Source: Bacillota bacterium (GTDB lineage: Bacteria; Bacillota; Clostridia; Clostridiales; Clostridiaceae). From it: a stretch of DNA of 25,343 nucleotides. The stretch's first letter is position 1; every line of letters starts with the position of its first letter. The position numbers and the translations under genes were made by a program. Where the stretch lies: the NCBI GenBank assembly GCA_023435985.1, contig JAEZKY010000001.1, forward strand, positions 1 through 25,343, given 5' to 3'. The notes beneath the pieces were generated by a model. That model was not told the DNA's origin. It saw only the letters and a program-made list of their open reading frames with translations, and made no database searches. Positions 1 through 7,954 of the stretch are shown here, piece after piece.

Positions 1-815
1 ATGTAGCTAAGGTTTATGTAGATACAATGAATATAATTCATTGTATGCACGATAAATACGCTTATGAAGCAGGGCAAATGGCTTTACATGATACTATGGT
101 AGAAAGATTGATGGCTTTTGGTATAGCTGGACTTTCAGTAGCTATAGATTCATTATCGGCTATAAAATATGCAAAAGTTAAGCCAGTCAGAAATGAAGAA
201 GGAATAGCAGTAGACTTTGAAGTGGAAGGTGATTTTCCTAAATACGGAAACGATGATGATAGAGCAGATGATTTAGGAGTAGAATTAGTAACTAAATTCT
301 CAGGCGAGCTTAAAAAGCATCCATTATACAGAAATGCTAAACATACATTATCAGCATTAACAATTACATCAAATGTAATGTATGGAAAGAAGACAGGAAC
401 AACTCCAGATGGAAGAAAGAAGGGTGAGCCCCTTGCGCCAGGAGCAAATCCAATGCATGGAAGAGACATAAATGGAGCGTTAGCATCACTAAACTCAGTA
501 GCAAAGATACCATATAATGAAATCTGTCAAGATGGAGTTTCTAATACATTCTCAATTGTACCAGATGCCCTTGGAAAAGATGAAGATCAGAAGATCAACA
601 ACTTAGTTGCAATATTAGATGGATATTTTGTTCAAGGAGCACATCATTTAAATGTTAATGTTCTTAACAGACAGACACTTATTGATGCAATGGAAAACCC
701 AGATAAATATCCAACACTTACAATAAGAGTTTCAGGATATGCAGTTAACTTCAGCAGACTATCAAAAGAACAACAACTAGAAGTTATAAGCAGAACCTTC
801 CATGAAAGTATTTAA
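1..815 (+). CDS. pflB: Formate C-acetyltransferase (pyruvate formate-lyase), C-terminal part, 5' end outside window
   Basis: Glycyl-radical enzyme that converts pyruvate and CoA to acetyl-CoA and formate in the cytoplasm during fermentation. The reading frame is open from the window edge (complete codons from base 3), so the first in-frame ATG at 27 is internal and roughly the last 270 residues are present. The C-terminus carries the glycyl-radical motif RVSGYAVNF; the radical glycine codon is at 735-737, about 25 residues before the stop as usual for the family. Other PFL-like segments are VYVDTMNIIH near the edge and TPDGRKKGEPLAPGANP around 393-455. pflA, whose product installs the radical, follows about 180 bp downstream on the same strand. 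The two are separated by a dispersed inverted-repeat element that begins almost at the stop codon. Identification is firm; only the N-terminal active-site cysteines cannot be seen. Confidence 0.97.
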   Translation, partial: VAKVYVDTMNIIHCMHDKYAYEAGQMALHDTMVERLMAFGIAGLSVAIDSLSAIKYAKVKPVRNEEGIAVDFEVEGDFPKYGNDDDRADDLGVELVTKFSGELKKHPLYRNAKHTLSALTITSNVMYGKKTGTTPDGRKKGEPLAPGANPMHGRDINGALASLNSVAKIPYNEICQDGVSNTFSIVPDALGKDEDQKINNLVAILDGYFVQGAHHLNVNVLNRQTLIDAMENPDKYPTLTIRVSGYAVNFSRLSKEQQLEVISRTFHESI

Positions 816-818
816 TTT

Positions 819-940
819 AGTTAAGAGTTATGAGTGACAAGTTATGAGTTAAGGATGAAGCTCACAGAGAAAGTTCGAAAAAAACAAATACCAAAGGAAG
901 TTAAATTAAAGGTTTTTTAACATAAACTTGTCACTTATTG
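819..940 (+). repeat. Dispersed inverted-repeat element, copy 1
   Basis: Starts four bases after the pflB stop. The arms AGTGACAAGTTATG (833-846) and CATAAACTTGTCACT (921-935) are inverted repeats with one inserted base. Next to the left arm lies a core at 847-876, which matches copy 2 (4036-4065) at all but one position. Copy 3 (21418-21571) carries a diverged version on the opposite strand. The middle is A-rich, without the strong terminator hairpin of copy 2. No ORF of note lies inside, so it looks like a small non-autonomous (MITE-like) or RNA-type intergenic repeat. Origin and mobility are inference. Confidence 0.7.
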
Positions 941-997
941 AAGCTTATTATTAATTTAGAGTTCTGCTTTATAAAAAGATATGGAGGTGTGATTTAA

Positions 998-1705
998 ATG
1001 GTAAGAGGAAACATTCATTCAATAGAAACAATGGGCCTTGTAGATGGACCTGGGATTAGGGTTGTAGTATTTTTTCAAGGTTGTTCATTAAGATGTAAGT
1101 TTTGCCATAATCCTGATACTTGGGCTTGTAGTGGTGGGGAAGAATATACACCTGAAGAATTAGTTAAAAAAATTGAGAGATTTAAAACTTATTTTGCAAG
1201 CAGTGGTGGAGGAGTAACATTCTCTGGTGGAGAGCCTTTAAGGCAGCCTGAATTCCTTTTAGAAGTTTTAAAGTTATGTAAAATTAAAGGAATCCATACA
1301 TGTATTGATACAGCAGGATATGGATTTGGAAATTATGATGAAATATTAAAATATACAGATTTAGTATTGTTCGATATAAAACATTATACAAGAGAAGGTT
1401 ATAAAAACATTACACTCATGGAGATAGATGAATCATTAAATTTTCTAGAGGCAATGAAAAGAAATAATACTAAGATGTGGATAAGACATGTTGTGGTTCC
1501 AGGATTAACAGATGAAGAAATACATTTAAGAAGCCTTAAGGAATTTATAGATACAATACCTAATGTTGAAAAGGTGGAACTTTTGCCGTATCATATGTTA
1601 GGGGTAAATAAGTACGAAGGCCTTGGAATAAAATATCCTTTAGAAGGTATAAAAGCTATGGATAAGGAACTAACAAAGAAATACCAAAAAGATATATTCA
1701 AATAA
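998..1705 (+). CDS. pflA: Pyruvate formate-lyase activating enzyme (radical SAM)
   Basis: A 235-residue radical S-adenosylmethionine enzyme that abstracts a hydrogen from the PFL glycine to create the active glycyl radical. The 4Fe-4S cluster motif CX3CX2C is visible as Cys29, Cys33 and Cys36 in FFQGCSLRCKFCHNPDTW. The N-terminal IHSIETMGLVDGPGIR and the SGGEP segment near residue 77 are typical of PFL activases, and the length matches the family. The start is supported by GGAGGTG at 983-989, nine bases before the ATG. It follows pflB on the same strand, but a repeat element fills the gap, so co-transcription is likely rather than proven. A terminator hairpin closes the unit just after the stop. 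Confidence is high; glycerol dehydratase activases are more distant and usually longer, with extra ferredoxin-like cysteines that are absent here. Confidence 0.96.
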   Translation: MVRGNIHSIETMGLVDGPGIRVVVFFQGCSLRCKFCHNPDTWACSGGEEYTPEELVKKIERFKTYFASSGGGVTFSGGEPLRQPEFLLEVLKLCKIKGIHTCIDTAGYGFGNYDEILKYTDLVLFDIKHYTREGYKNITLMEIDESLNFLEAMKRNNTKMWIRHVVVPGLTDEEIHLRSLKEFIDTIPNVEKVELLPYHMLGVNKYEGLGIKYPLEGIKAMDKELTKKYQKDIFK

Positions 1706-1711
1706 AAAAAT

Positions 1712-1754
1712 AGACTATAGGAACGCTGATTTTAGCTCTTATAGTCTTTTTTAT
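1712..1754 (+). terminator. Intrinsic terminator after pflA
   Basis: AGACTATA (1712-1719) pairs with TATAGTCT (1740-1747), and a small inner GCT/AGC stem is possible. The hairpin is followed directly by a T-run. It lies a few bases beyond the pflA stop. Confidence 0.75.
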
Positions 1755-1869
1755 TAGACTCTAGTTAAAAAGATAGATAGATTATAACTATAGTTAAATT
1801 ATCAATTTTTAGTTTTAAGTATAACCATAGAATTAAAATTGCTTAATATAATATATGCAAATACCATAG

Positions 1870-2031
1870 TTATTCAAGAACTGAAAAATTATCTTTGTTG
1901 AAAGAACAGATAGGACATACCCAGTAATCTGGCAAATTTTCAAAATCTACGTGTGGATCAATTCCACCATCAGGATCTCCAAGTTCAGGGTCATAAATAT
2001 ATCCACATATTTCACAAACATATTTTTTCAT
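1870..2031 (-). CDS. Rubredoxin (53 residues)
   Basis: Small iron electron-carrier protein. The reverse strand encodes a 53-residue protein beginning MKKYVCEICGYIYDPELGD, with the first metal-binding knuckle CEICGY (Cys6, Cys9) and the second CPIC (Cys39, Cys42) after DYWV. Length, spacing and the aromatic YIYDP segment are typical of rubredoxin. The start is supported by GAGGTG six bases upstream of the ATG on the reverse strand. One oddity: the second knuckle reads CPICS rather than the usual CPxCG, and the following VGKD-like segment is SFNKD. In anaerobes rubredoxins pass electrons to oxygen- and superoxide-detoxifying enzymes; the partner is not in this window. It is shorter than many gene callers' cut-off but is a real gene by motif and ribosome binding site. 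Confidence 0.93.
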   Translation of the reverse strand: MKKYVCEICGYIYDPELGDPDGGIDPHVDFENLPDYWVCPICSFNKDNFSVLE

Positions 2032-2204
2032 TTTATCACCTCATTTATAATTTAAACAAGATTGAAACAAAACTTAATCAAAAAGATTTTATGATTTAAA
2101 GTCAAGAATGTTAAAACCATGAATAACAAAGTTCTAAATTATAATATATTATATGTTTGTTTTATTAAGGTGTTAATGATAAAGAATATTAATTTGGATA
2201 ACTA

Positions 2205-2816
2205 TTATTTATTAAGAAGTTTACTAAAGTAGCCTTTTGGAAAATATCCTTTCTTTAAACCTTCTATAACAGTTAAATAAGTTGCAGCTGTATCAAATCT
2301 AGCATCATGATAATTTCCGCTGCCTTCAAATAACTTTTCAGAGGTTTCGGAGATTTGAGCACTGGATATGTTAAGCCAATCTATTACCTCAGATAACTTT
2401 GGATTTTTAATTTCTCCATTAGCTTTTGGAATTTTACATATATCACGATAATAAGCCATAGTGCAGAAAACATTTTTAGGCGTAAAATCTTCCCCTAAAG
2501 ATACGAGTTCATGTTTCAAAAATCTGATATCAAAGTTTACATTGTGACCTATTAAAAAATCAGCATTAATAAAATCATCAAGAAATTCTGGAACTAAATC
2601 TTCAAAATATTGTCCGTTAGATAAGTCATAAAGTTTTTCTAATGAGAAACCATGAATTTCTTCAGCGGAAGGATCCATTTCTTCAACTGTGAAGAAAAAG
2701 TTTTTCCCAGTAGTTACTTGAGGTTTTACACTGGCATCAACAGTTATATAACTTAATTGACATATGCTGCCAGGTTTTATGCTGGTGGTTTCAGTATCAA
2801 AAAATAATAATTTCAT
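2205..2816 (-). CDS. DEDDh-family 3'-5' exonuclease (DnaQ/PolC exonuclease-like)
   Basis: A stand-alone 203-residue exonuclease of the RNase T/DnaQ fold, which removes nucleotides from 3' ends of DNA or RNA using two metal ions. All three exonuclease motifs are visible: FFDTETTS (Exo I, Asp7 and Glu9), GHNVNFDIRF (Exo II) and YHDARFDTAAT (Exo III, with the DEDDh histidine). The reading frame is open 20 codons further upstream, but the ATG at 2814-2816 is preferred. It has GGAGGT about eight bases before it, and the protein then begins MKLLFFDTET, as is normal for the family. No polymerase domain is attached. The substrate cannot be told from sequence; proofreading, RNA trimming or DNA repair are all possible. 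The stop lies about 170 bp from the rubredoxin start on the same strand, so a shared transcript is possible. Confidence 0.9.
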   Translation of the reverse strand: MKLLFFDTETTSIKPGSICQLSYITVDASVKPQVTTGKNFFFTVEEMDPSAEEIHGFSLEKLYDLSNGQYFEDLVPEFLDDFINADFLIGHNVNFDIRFLKHELVSLGEDFTPKNVFCTMAYYRDICKIPKANGEIKNPKLSEVIDWLNISSAQISETSEKLFEGSGNYHDARFDTAATYLTVIEGLKKGYFPKGYFSKLLNK

Positions 2817-3006
2817 TAAAGTGTACCTCCATCTTGTGAATAAAGCATTTAATAAAAGCAATCTTAATAAATGCAATAATAAATATGTTCATTACTAAGT
2901 TGTTAAATTTAATTATATAGTATTTACGGAAAAATTCAAATGAGTTATAATTAATAATGATTATTATTTAACAATATTTTAAAAAAATTCTATTAGTGGA
3001 AATTTG

Positions 3007-3049
3007 AATAATAAATAAATAATTAATTTATTATTTGAAATAATATACT
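3007..3049 (+). promoter_or_regulatory. Candidate ldh operator palindrome and -10 element
   Basis: A perfect 10-bp inverted repeat, AATAATAAAT (3007-3016) and ATTTATTATT (3026-3035), lies just upstream of a TATACT (3044-3049) that could be the ldh -10. No good -35 hexamer lies 17 bp upstream, which would fit an activated or repressed promoter, but in DNA this AT-rich such palindromes also arise by chance. It does not match the Rex consensus TTGTTAA-N4-TTAACAA. Confidence 0.3.
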
Positions 3050-3076
3050 ATAGACAAAATTGAGGAGGAAGAGAAA

Positions 3077-4033
3077 ATGATAGAAAGAAAACGTAAGATA
3101 TCAGTAATAGGAGCAGGATTTGTGGGGGCAACAACTGCATATGCATTAATGAATAGTGGAATAGCTACTGAAATATGTTTATTTGATATAAATATGGATA
3201 AAGCAATGGGTGAAGTTATGGATTTAGTTCATGGTACATCCTTTGTAAAACCAGTAAATATCTATGCTGGAAATATAGAAGAGACTAAAGATTCAGATAT
3301 AGTAGTGATTACAGCAGGAGCTGCTCAAAAGGAAGGCGAAACTAGATTAGATTTAATTGAAAAGAATTATAATATATTTAAAGGATTTATCCCACAAATA
3401 GCAGCTGCAAGTCCAAATGCAATTTTATTAGTAGTATCAAATCCTTGTGATGTATTAGCTTATATAACTTATAAGTTATCAGGATTTCCTAAGGAAAGAG
3501 TTATTGCATCAGGTACTGTGCTTGATACTTCCAGATTAAAATATGTTATTGGTAAATATTTTAATGTAAATAATAATAATATTCATGCATATGTTTTAGG
3601 AGAACACGGTGATAGTGAAGTTGTAAGCTGGAGCACATCAAGTATAGCAGGAGAGAGTTTTGAAGACTATGCTAAAAAATTCAATCTAGAATGGAATGAT
3701 GATGTTAAAGCAGTAATTGAAAGTGATGTAAAAAATGCTGCTTATGAGATAATAAGCAGAAAAAATGCAACCTATTTTGCAGTAGCATTAGCAGTGAATA
3801 GAATTGTAGAAGCTATATTAAGAGATGAAAATACAATTTTAACAGTATCGTGCTTAATGCAAGGGGAATATGGAATAGATGATGTTTATTTAGCAGTACC
3901 AACTATTTTAAATAGCACTGGAGCTGTACGAATTGTCAATCCAATACTAAAGGATGAAGTGGAATTAAAGAAATTGAAGGAATCTGCTAAAGTATTAAAA
4001 GAGAATATACAAAAAGTTATGAGTAACAAGTGA
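3077..4033 (+). CDS. ldh: L-lactate dehydrogenase
   Basis: NAD-dependent enzyme that reduces pyruvate to L-lactate, regenerating NAD+ in fermentation. The 318-residue protein has the N-terminal Rossmann motif VIGAGFVGATTAYA, the substrate loop AAQKEGETRLDL (Gln84 marks lactate rather than malate specificity; Arg90 and Arg-containing loop present), SNPCDV around 121-126 and the catalytic GEHGDSE (His177). The start has GAGGAGG a few bases upstream. The last residues (VMSNK) and the stop codon lie inside a dispersed repeat element that begins at 4014, so the extreme C-terminus may have been set by the repeat's insertion. The gene appears monocistronic, with an AT-rich upstream region containing a palindrome and a strong terminator downstream inside the repeat. 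It competes with PFL, encoded just upstream in the window, for pyruvate. Confidence 0.96.
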   Translation: MIERKRKISVIGAGFVGATTAYALMNSGIATEICLFDINMDKAMGEVMDLVHGTSFVKPVNIYAGNIEETKDSDIVVITAGAAQKEGETRLDLIEKNYNIFKGFIPQIAAASPNAILLVVSNPCDVLAYITYKLSGFPKERVIASGTVLDTSRLKYVIGKYFNVNNNNIHAYVLGEHGDSEVVSWSTSSIAGESFEDYAKKFNLEWNDDVKAVIESDVKNAAYEIISRKNATYFAVALAVNRIVEAILRDENTILTVSCLMQGEYGIDDVYLAVPTILNSTGAVRIVNPILKDEVELKKLKESAKVLKENIQKVMSNK

Positions 4034-4228
4034 TAAGTTAAGGATGAAGCTCAAAGAGAAAGTTCTGCTACCTAAATCTAGTATTTGGGCAGCAGAACTT
4101 TTTTAGCTTTTAGGTGAATTTCTGAAATATATATTTTTGAAAAGCCTGAAGGATTTTCTTCATTAATTGTAAGCTGGTTAATGTTTTTTTCTTCAATTTA
4201 TCACTTGCCATTTGTAACCTGCAACTAT
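4014..4228 (+). repeat. Dispersed inverted-repeat element, copy 2 (contains ldh stop and terminator)
   Basis: The left end, ATGAGTAACAAGTGATAAGTT, has an imperfect inverted partner at about 4194-4222 (AATTTATCACTTG, then GTAACC). The core at 4036-4065 matches copy 1 (847-876) at all but one position. A later segment, GAAAAGCCTGAAGGATTTTC followed by TTCATT (about 4138-4163), corresponds to the GAAAAGC/GCTTTTC hairpin of copy 3 on the opposite strand. Inside sits a long perfect-to-near-perfect terminator hairpin (4059-4104). No ORF of note is present. Confidence 0.75.
4059..4104 (+). terminator. Strong intrinsic terminator of ldh, carried by repeat copy 2
   Basis: AAAGTTCTGCT (4059-4069) pairs with AGCAGAACTTT (4091-4101). 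The stem continues inward (CCTAAAT with ATTTGGG), giving about 18 pairs around a four-base loop, followed by six T residues. It is the strongest hairpin in the pyruvate region. Confidence 0.9.
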
Positions 4229-4261
4229 AATTTATTTGATAGTGCCTTAATTGCAAGTATT

Positions 4262-5233
4262 TTAATCAATTCCTTTAAAACTTATCTCACCAGTAAGAAC
4301 TGCCTTTTCATTTCCAGCACTATCTCGAACAATAAGATCACCTGTATCAGATAGGGAAACACAGGTAACAATTTCCTCATTATTGTATGTAAGCAATTTT
4401 GCTTTTTTACCAAAAATGTTAGAATGACTTCTACAAATTGATATTGTTTCACTAAGATCGAGATCATTTACAAATTTATAGTAAAGTTTTTCGAAATGAT
4501 TTAAGAAATTGGCTAGTATTTCGCTTCTCTTAAATTCTTTATCAAATTGAATTTTTAAAGAAGTTGCAATAGGCTTTGCAATTTCATCAAAATTCTTTTC
4601 GTTTATATTTACATTCATTCCTATTCCTAAAACGAGATAATGAACAGTATCCATATCGCATTTCATTTCTGCTAATATTCCGCAAAGTTTTTTTCCGTTG
4701 AGAATAATATCATTAGGCCATTTTATATTTACATTAATATCAAAATCCTTTAAAGTTTTATATATAGAAGCAGCGGCAATTTGAGTTATTTTAGGAGCCT
4801 CATTAGGAGGAAGTTTTGGTCTTAGAACAAGGGTAAACCATAATCCGCCACTTGGGGAAATCCATTTTCTGTTAAAACGACCACTTCCAAGAGTTTGCTT
4901 TTCAGCTATTATTATGCTTCCATCATCAATATTTTTTTGAGCAAGTTCCTTTGCTTTAATATTTGTGGAATCTATTTCATCAAAATAAATGATATTTTTT
5001 CCAATTGTATCTGTTTTTATTAAGGATAAGATTTCATTTTTATCTAACAAATCAGGAGATGAGATTAATTTATAACCTTTATTTGAAATTCCTTCAATTA
5101 TATATCCCTTTAACTTTAAATTCTTTATATGCTTCCATATAGCAGTTCTGGAAACATTTAAAGTTGAACTAAGATATTCACCAGAAATATAATAATTAGC
5201 ATTTTTTAATTCATTTAAAATTTTGTCTTCCAT
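4262..5233 (-). CDS. birA: Bifunctional biotin-[acetyl-CoA-carboxylase] ligase / biotin operon repressor
   Basis: Activates biotin to biotinyl-5'-AMP and attaches it to biotin-dependent carboxylases; the N-terminal DNA-binding domain lets it repress biotin genes. The 323-residue protein has an N-terminal winged helix (residues about 1-60, SRTAIWKHIKNLKLKGY), then the ligase domain with the biotinyl-AMP loop GSGRFNRKW (116-124, the GRGRxGRxW family motif with Ser for Arg) and KWPNDIILNGKKLCGIL (from 171). A small C-terminal SH3-like domain follows. AGGAGGT precedes the ATG by about eight bases. A possible promoter on the reverse strand reads TTGCCT and TATAAT, but with a long 19-bp spacer. The gene is monocistronic here, with no biotin synthesis gene adjacent, so any repressor role would act in trans. 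Confidence 0.95.
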   Translation of the reverse strand: MEDKILNELKNANYYISGEYLSSTLNVSRTAIWKHIKNLKLKGYIIEGISNKGYKLISSPDLLDKNEILSLIKTDTIGKNIIYFDEIDSTNIKAKELAQKNIDDGSIIIAEKQTLGSGRFNRKWISPSGGLWFTLVLRPKLPPNEAPKITQIAAASIYKTLKDFDINVNIKWPNDIILNGKKLCGILAEMKCDMDTVHYLVLGIGMNVNINEKNFDEIAKPIATSLKIQFDKEFKRSEILANFLNHFEKLYYKFVNDLDLSETISICRSHSNIFGKKAKLLTYNNEEIVTCVSLSDTGDLIVRDSAGNEKAVLTGEISFKGID

Positions 5234-5598
5234 AAGCGAGTACCTCCTAAAGTTAATTATAACATAATGAAAGAATTAAAAGGCAAAATTTAAGCTTGCG
5301 TAGGGCAAAATGATGGATTAATGAAATTATTGTAATATAAATCAAAATAATATATAATAAAGTCTGGTGTAATTTTTATAAATGCAAATAAAGAGCGTAT
5401 TATACTATGAAGCCTTAGATTTTTTAATCGTGTTTTTTGAACTTATGTGAGAAAAATCTAGAAGGTAAAAATACTTTATTTTTATTCTTTAAGTGACATT
5501 AAGGACAAGTATCATAGTTTACTACATAGGTTATTCAGATATTTGATTTTATTATAATATTCCAAAGAATAAAAAGGCATTTTTAGAGAGGGAATAAA
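5234..5598. other. Intergenic region between divergent birA and the glycosidase gene
   Basis: 365 bp, AT-rich. It holds the probable birA promoter (reverse strand, about 5256-5286). A 9-bp inverted repeat, TAGATTTTT (5416-5424) and AAAAATCTA (5452-5460), has a 27-base spacer and no T-run, so it is not a convincing terminator. No ORF, RNA motif or clear promoter for the plus-strand gene could be supported. Confidence 0.5.
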
Positions 5599-6639
5599 AT
5601 GGATACAAAAAAAAATAAGAATATAAATAGAAAAAATAAATTAAAGACAAAAAAAGGAAAGAAAAAAATAAGAAGATTTTCAACTAAAACGTTAGTCATA
5701 TTTTTTGCATTTGAATTATTTTTTTCAGCATGTACATTTCCTTTTATGATTTTATATGGACCATTTGAAAATGCAAAATCCACATATGTTGGAGCCGCGA
5801 TGACTTCAATGAGCCATCAGTTTTTGGTTAAATGGTTTATGTCTGATGAAAAAATAGCAGAAATTCAGGGACAGAATTCAGTTGAAACAAATGGAGAAAA
5901 AACGGATTTATCTCAAATAGAAATTCCAAAGGTTAAGGATGATACAATAGAGATACATACAATTGAAGGTAATTCAAAATATAATGGTTATTATATGATT
6001 GTAAAAGATCCAACCAGAGTTAAGATTGGGGTTACATCAAAGCCAGGAGTAGAAGGGGAAACTACATCTCAAATTGCTGAGGAGAATGGAGCTATTGGAG
6101 CTATTAATGGAGGTGGATTTGTAGATCAATCTTCAACACAAGCATGGACTGGAAATGGTGGATTACCAACAGGCGTAGTTATGACAGGGGGACAAGTTGT
6201 GCATGATGATTTAAGCGGTAAGGAAACAACATGTCTTGGTATAACTAAAGAAGGAAAAATGATGGTAGGGGATTATACAGTAGATGAGCTTAAAGAACAA
6301 GGAGTTCAAGAAGCTGTAAGTTTTACACCAGCTCTTATTATTGGAGGCAAAATGCTTACAATAAATGGAGATGGTGGATTTGGAATTGCTCCTAAAACAG
6401 CAATAGGGCAAAGAAGAGATGGAGCAATAATACTCATGGTTATAGATGGTAGAGAAATAGGAAGTTTTGGTGCTACGGTAAAGGAAGTACAAGAAATTAT
6501 GTATCAATTAGGTGCAGTTAATGCTATTAATTTAGATGGTGGTAAATCAACAACAATGTATTATGATGGTGATATTGTAAATAAGCCATCAAATAGTATG
6601 GGTGAAAGAACTATTGCAACAGCAATTATTGTGAAATAA
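5599..6639 (+). CDS. Membrane-anchored phosphodiester glycosidase family protein (NAGPA domain)
   Basis: A 346-residue protein with a very basic N-terminus (Lys/Arg-rich residues 3-27), one transmembrane segment at about 31-53, and an extracytoplasmic NAGPA-type domain from about residue 115 to the end. The domain is recognised by INGGGF (169-174), the long Gly-rich stretch after it, and the C-terminal NLDGGKSTTM (311-320). Family members hydrolyse sugar-1-phosphodiester linkages; bacterial ones are often annotated as exopolysaccharide-related. The natural substrate here is unknown; teichoic-acid or polysaccharide linkages would be inference. GAGAGGG lies upstream of the ATG. The next gene starts 14 bp after the stop with a similar membrane-anchor layout, so the two probably form an operon. 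Confidence 0.85.
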   Translation: MDTKKNKNINRKNKLKTKKGKKKIRRFSTKTLVIFFAFELFFSACTFPFMILYGPFENAKSTYVGAAMTSMSHQFLVKWFMSDEKIAEIQGQNSVETNGEKTDLSQIEIPKVKDDTIEIHTIEGNSKYNGYYMIVKDPTRVKIGVTSKPGVEGETTSQIAEENGAIGAINGGGFVDQSSTQAWTGNGGLPTGVVMTGGQVVHDDLSGKETTCLGITKEGKMMVGDYTVDELKEQGVQEAVSFTPALIIGGKMLTINGDGGFGIAPKTAIGQRRDGAIILMVIDGREIGSFGATVKEVQEIMYQLGAVNAINLDGGKSTTMYYDGDIVNKPSNSMGERTIATAIIVK

Positions 6640-6653
6640 GGTGGGGGCAGGTT

Positions 6654-7682
6654 ATGAAGATGTTTAAAAAGATAATTGCATGGGCAATCTTATCTATAAT
6701 ACTACAAGTTGGTGTTTTATACTTTTTAAATAACGTTGTATTTAAGCATACATCAGAATTTAAAAGTACTATGTTAGATTTAAAAAAGGATAATACAAAA
6801 GATATTAAGGCAACTATTTCGAGTACAGCTGAAAATATTAGTGTATCATATAATGGAAAATATTTGAGTTATAAAGAAGGCGATACCTTATATCTTGAAG
6901 ATAGTAAAACTGGAAAGAGTAATCAAGTTACAACAGAAGACAAAGGTACCATTATGTATTATGACTGGCTTCCAGAAAGAGATATATTAGTAATAGCAGA
7001 AAAGGTTGAAAAAGATAAAGAATCTAAGATTCAAATTATAACATATGATGCAAGTAGTTCTTCAGAAACTCTTGTTAAAGAAGTATGTTCGTATCAAGAA
7101 AATATGAAAGTTAAAAAAATAAGTGCATCTGTTTTTACTGGAGTATATTATGTAGATATAGATAAAGGTGGATCAAAGGATGTTGTCTATAGAATAGATA
7201 GAAATAATGATATGCAGCAAGTTAGTCTTAAGACTTATATTTTAGGTAATATACAAGTTATCCCACATGTTGATAGATTAATTTATGCAGATAAAATAAA
7301 AGGAACCTTTTATGTTACATCACCTAATAAACAGTTGAATTTTAATTCTAATAAAAAATTAACTCTTTTAGGCATTGATAGAAATGACGTAATATATATG
7401 GGTGAACTTAATGGTGATAAGATAGCAAGTATAACATATGGCAAGGTTGATGATGATACTTCAACATGGAAAAAGGTCACACTTGATTCAGTTGTAAATG
7501 CCACTGACATATATTTTAATGATAATAGTGAAATCTTGATTAATGACAATCTTAAAGGAAGCGTTAAGAACTTAACTACGGGAAATGAAGTTGAATATGA
7601 AGGAAAGCTCATTCAAATCAAAGAAGATTTCATTGCTACTGTAGATAATAGTGGAAAATTAGTTTATAAAAATTTGAAATAG
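6654..7682 (+). CDS. Membrane-anchored extracytoplasmic protein of unknown function, propeller-like
   Basis: Not assigned to a named family with confidence. The 342-residue protein has a short basic start, one hydrophobic segment at about residues 7-27, and then a soluble, beta-rich domain outside the membrane. Segments such as ISVSYNGKYLSYKEGDTLYL and MYYDWLPERDILVIAEK resemble blades of TolB/WD-like beta propellers (S/G-x-DGKY-L-like strands), but this is a pattern judgement only. GTGGGGGCAGG lies before the ATG, with a second in-frame ATG two codons later. It starts 14 bp after the NAGPA-domain gene, suggesting co-expression and perhaps joint action at the cell surface. No catalytic motif is visible. 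Confidence 0.75.
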   Translation: MKMFKKIIAWAILSIILQVGVLYFLNNVVFKHTSEFKSTMLDLKKDNTKDIKATISSTAENISVSYNGKYLSYKEGDTLYLEDSKTGKSNQVTTEDKGTIMYYDWLPERDILVIAEKVEKDKESKIQIITYDASSSSETLVKEVCSYQENMKVKKISASVFTGVYYVDIDKGGSKDVVYRIDRNNDMQQVSLKTYILGNIQVIPHVDRLIYADKIKGTFYVTSPNKQLNFNSNKKLTLLGIDRNDVIYMGELNGDKIASITYGKVDDDTSTWKKVTLDSVVNATDIYFNDNSEILINDNLKGSVKNLTTGNEVEYEGKLIQIKEDFIATVDNSGKLVYKNLK

Positions 7683-7684
7683 AA

Positions 7685-7753
7685 CCTGTATAGTGAAGAG
7701 TATTCGAGTTTAATGTAATATTGAAGTTGAATGCTCTTTATAGTTATTACAGG
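7685..7753. repeat. Long imperfect hairpin downstream of the surface-protein pair
   Basis: CCTGTA (7685-7690) pairs with TACAGG (7748-7753), and AAGAGTATTC (7696-7705) pairs with GAATGCTCTT (7729-7738) with one wobble. There are mismatched bases between the two blocks. It lacks a T-run, so it is a poor intrinsic terminator. It could be a processed 3' end or a decayed repeat. Confidence 0.45.
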
Positions 7754-7803
7754 AATATAGTGGTCATCTTAAATTAAAATTAGTTCGTGAAATGAATTCA
7801 AAG

Positions 7804-7832
7804 TTGTGACATCCAGTTTTTTATGATATGAT
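7804..7832 (+). promoter_or_regulatory. SigA-type promoter for the site-2 protease gene
   Basis: TTGTGA (7804-7809), a 17-bp spacer and TATGAT (7827-7832). It lies about 120 bp before the ATG, leaving a long untranslated leader that includes an unused AGGTGGGGTG sequence near 7886. Confidence 0.55.
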
Positions 7833-7954
7833 GATTGAAATAAACAATTGAGCTTTATGTTAGACATATGAAAGAAAATAAACAGGTGGGGTGATCTATT
7901 ATTATTTTGATAATGGCGTAAGTATAATCGTAGATATAAGAGAAGGAGAAAAAT

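Noticed and set aside
62..469. Minus-strand ORF of 135 codons opposite pflB
   Set aside because: It lies wholly inside the certain pflB frame, has no ribosome binding site and no recognisable domain.
2817..2876. Twenty-codon N-terminal extension of the DEDDh exonuclease
   Set aside because: The extension crosses the GGAGGT ribosome binding site of the internal ATG and adds a hydrophobic stretch absent from the family.
2895..3060. Rex operator upstream of ldh
   Set aside because: A GTTGTTAAA-like half-site is present near 2899, but no second half-site in the right spacing, so the Rex consensus is not met.
6211..6507. Minus-strand ORF inside the NAGPA-domain gene
   Set aside because: Low-complexity, Ser/Tyr/Phe-rich translation typical of the reverse of an AT-rich coding region.
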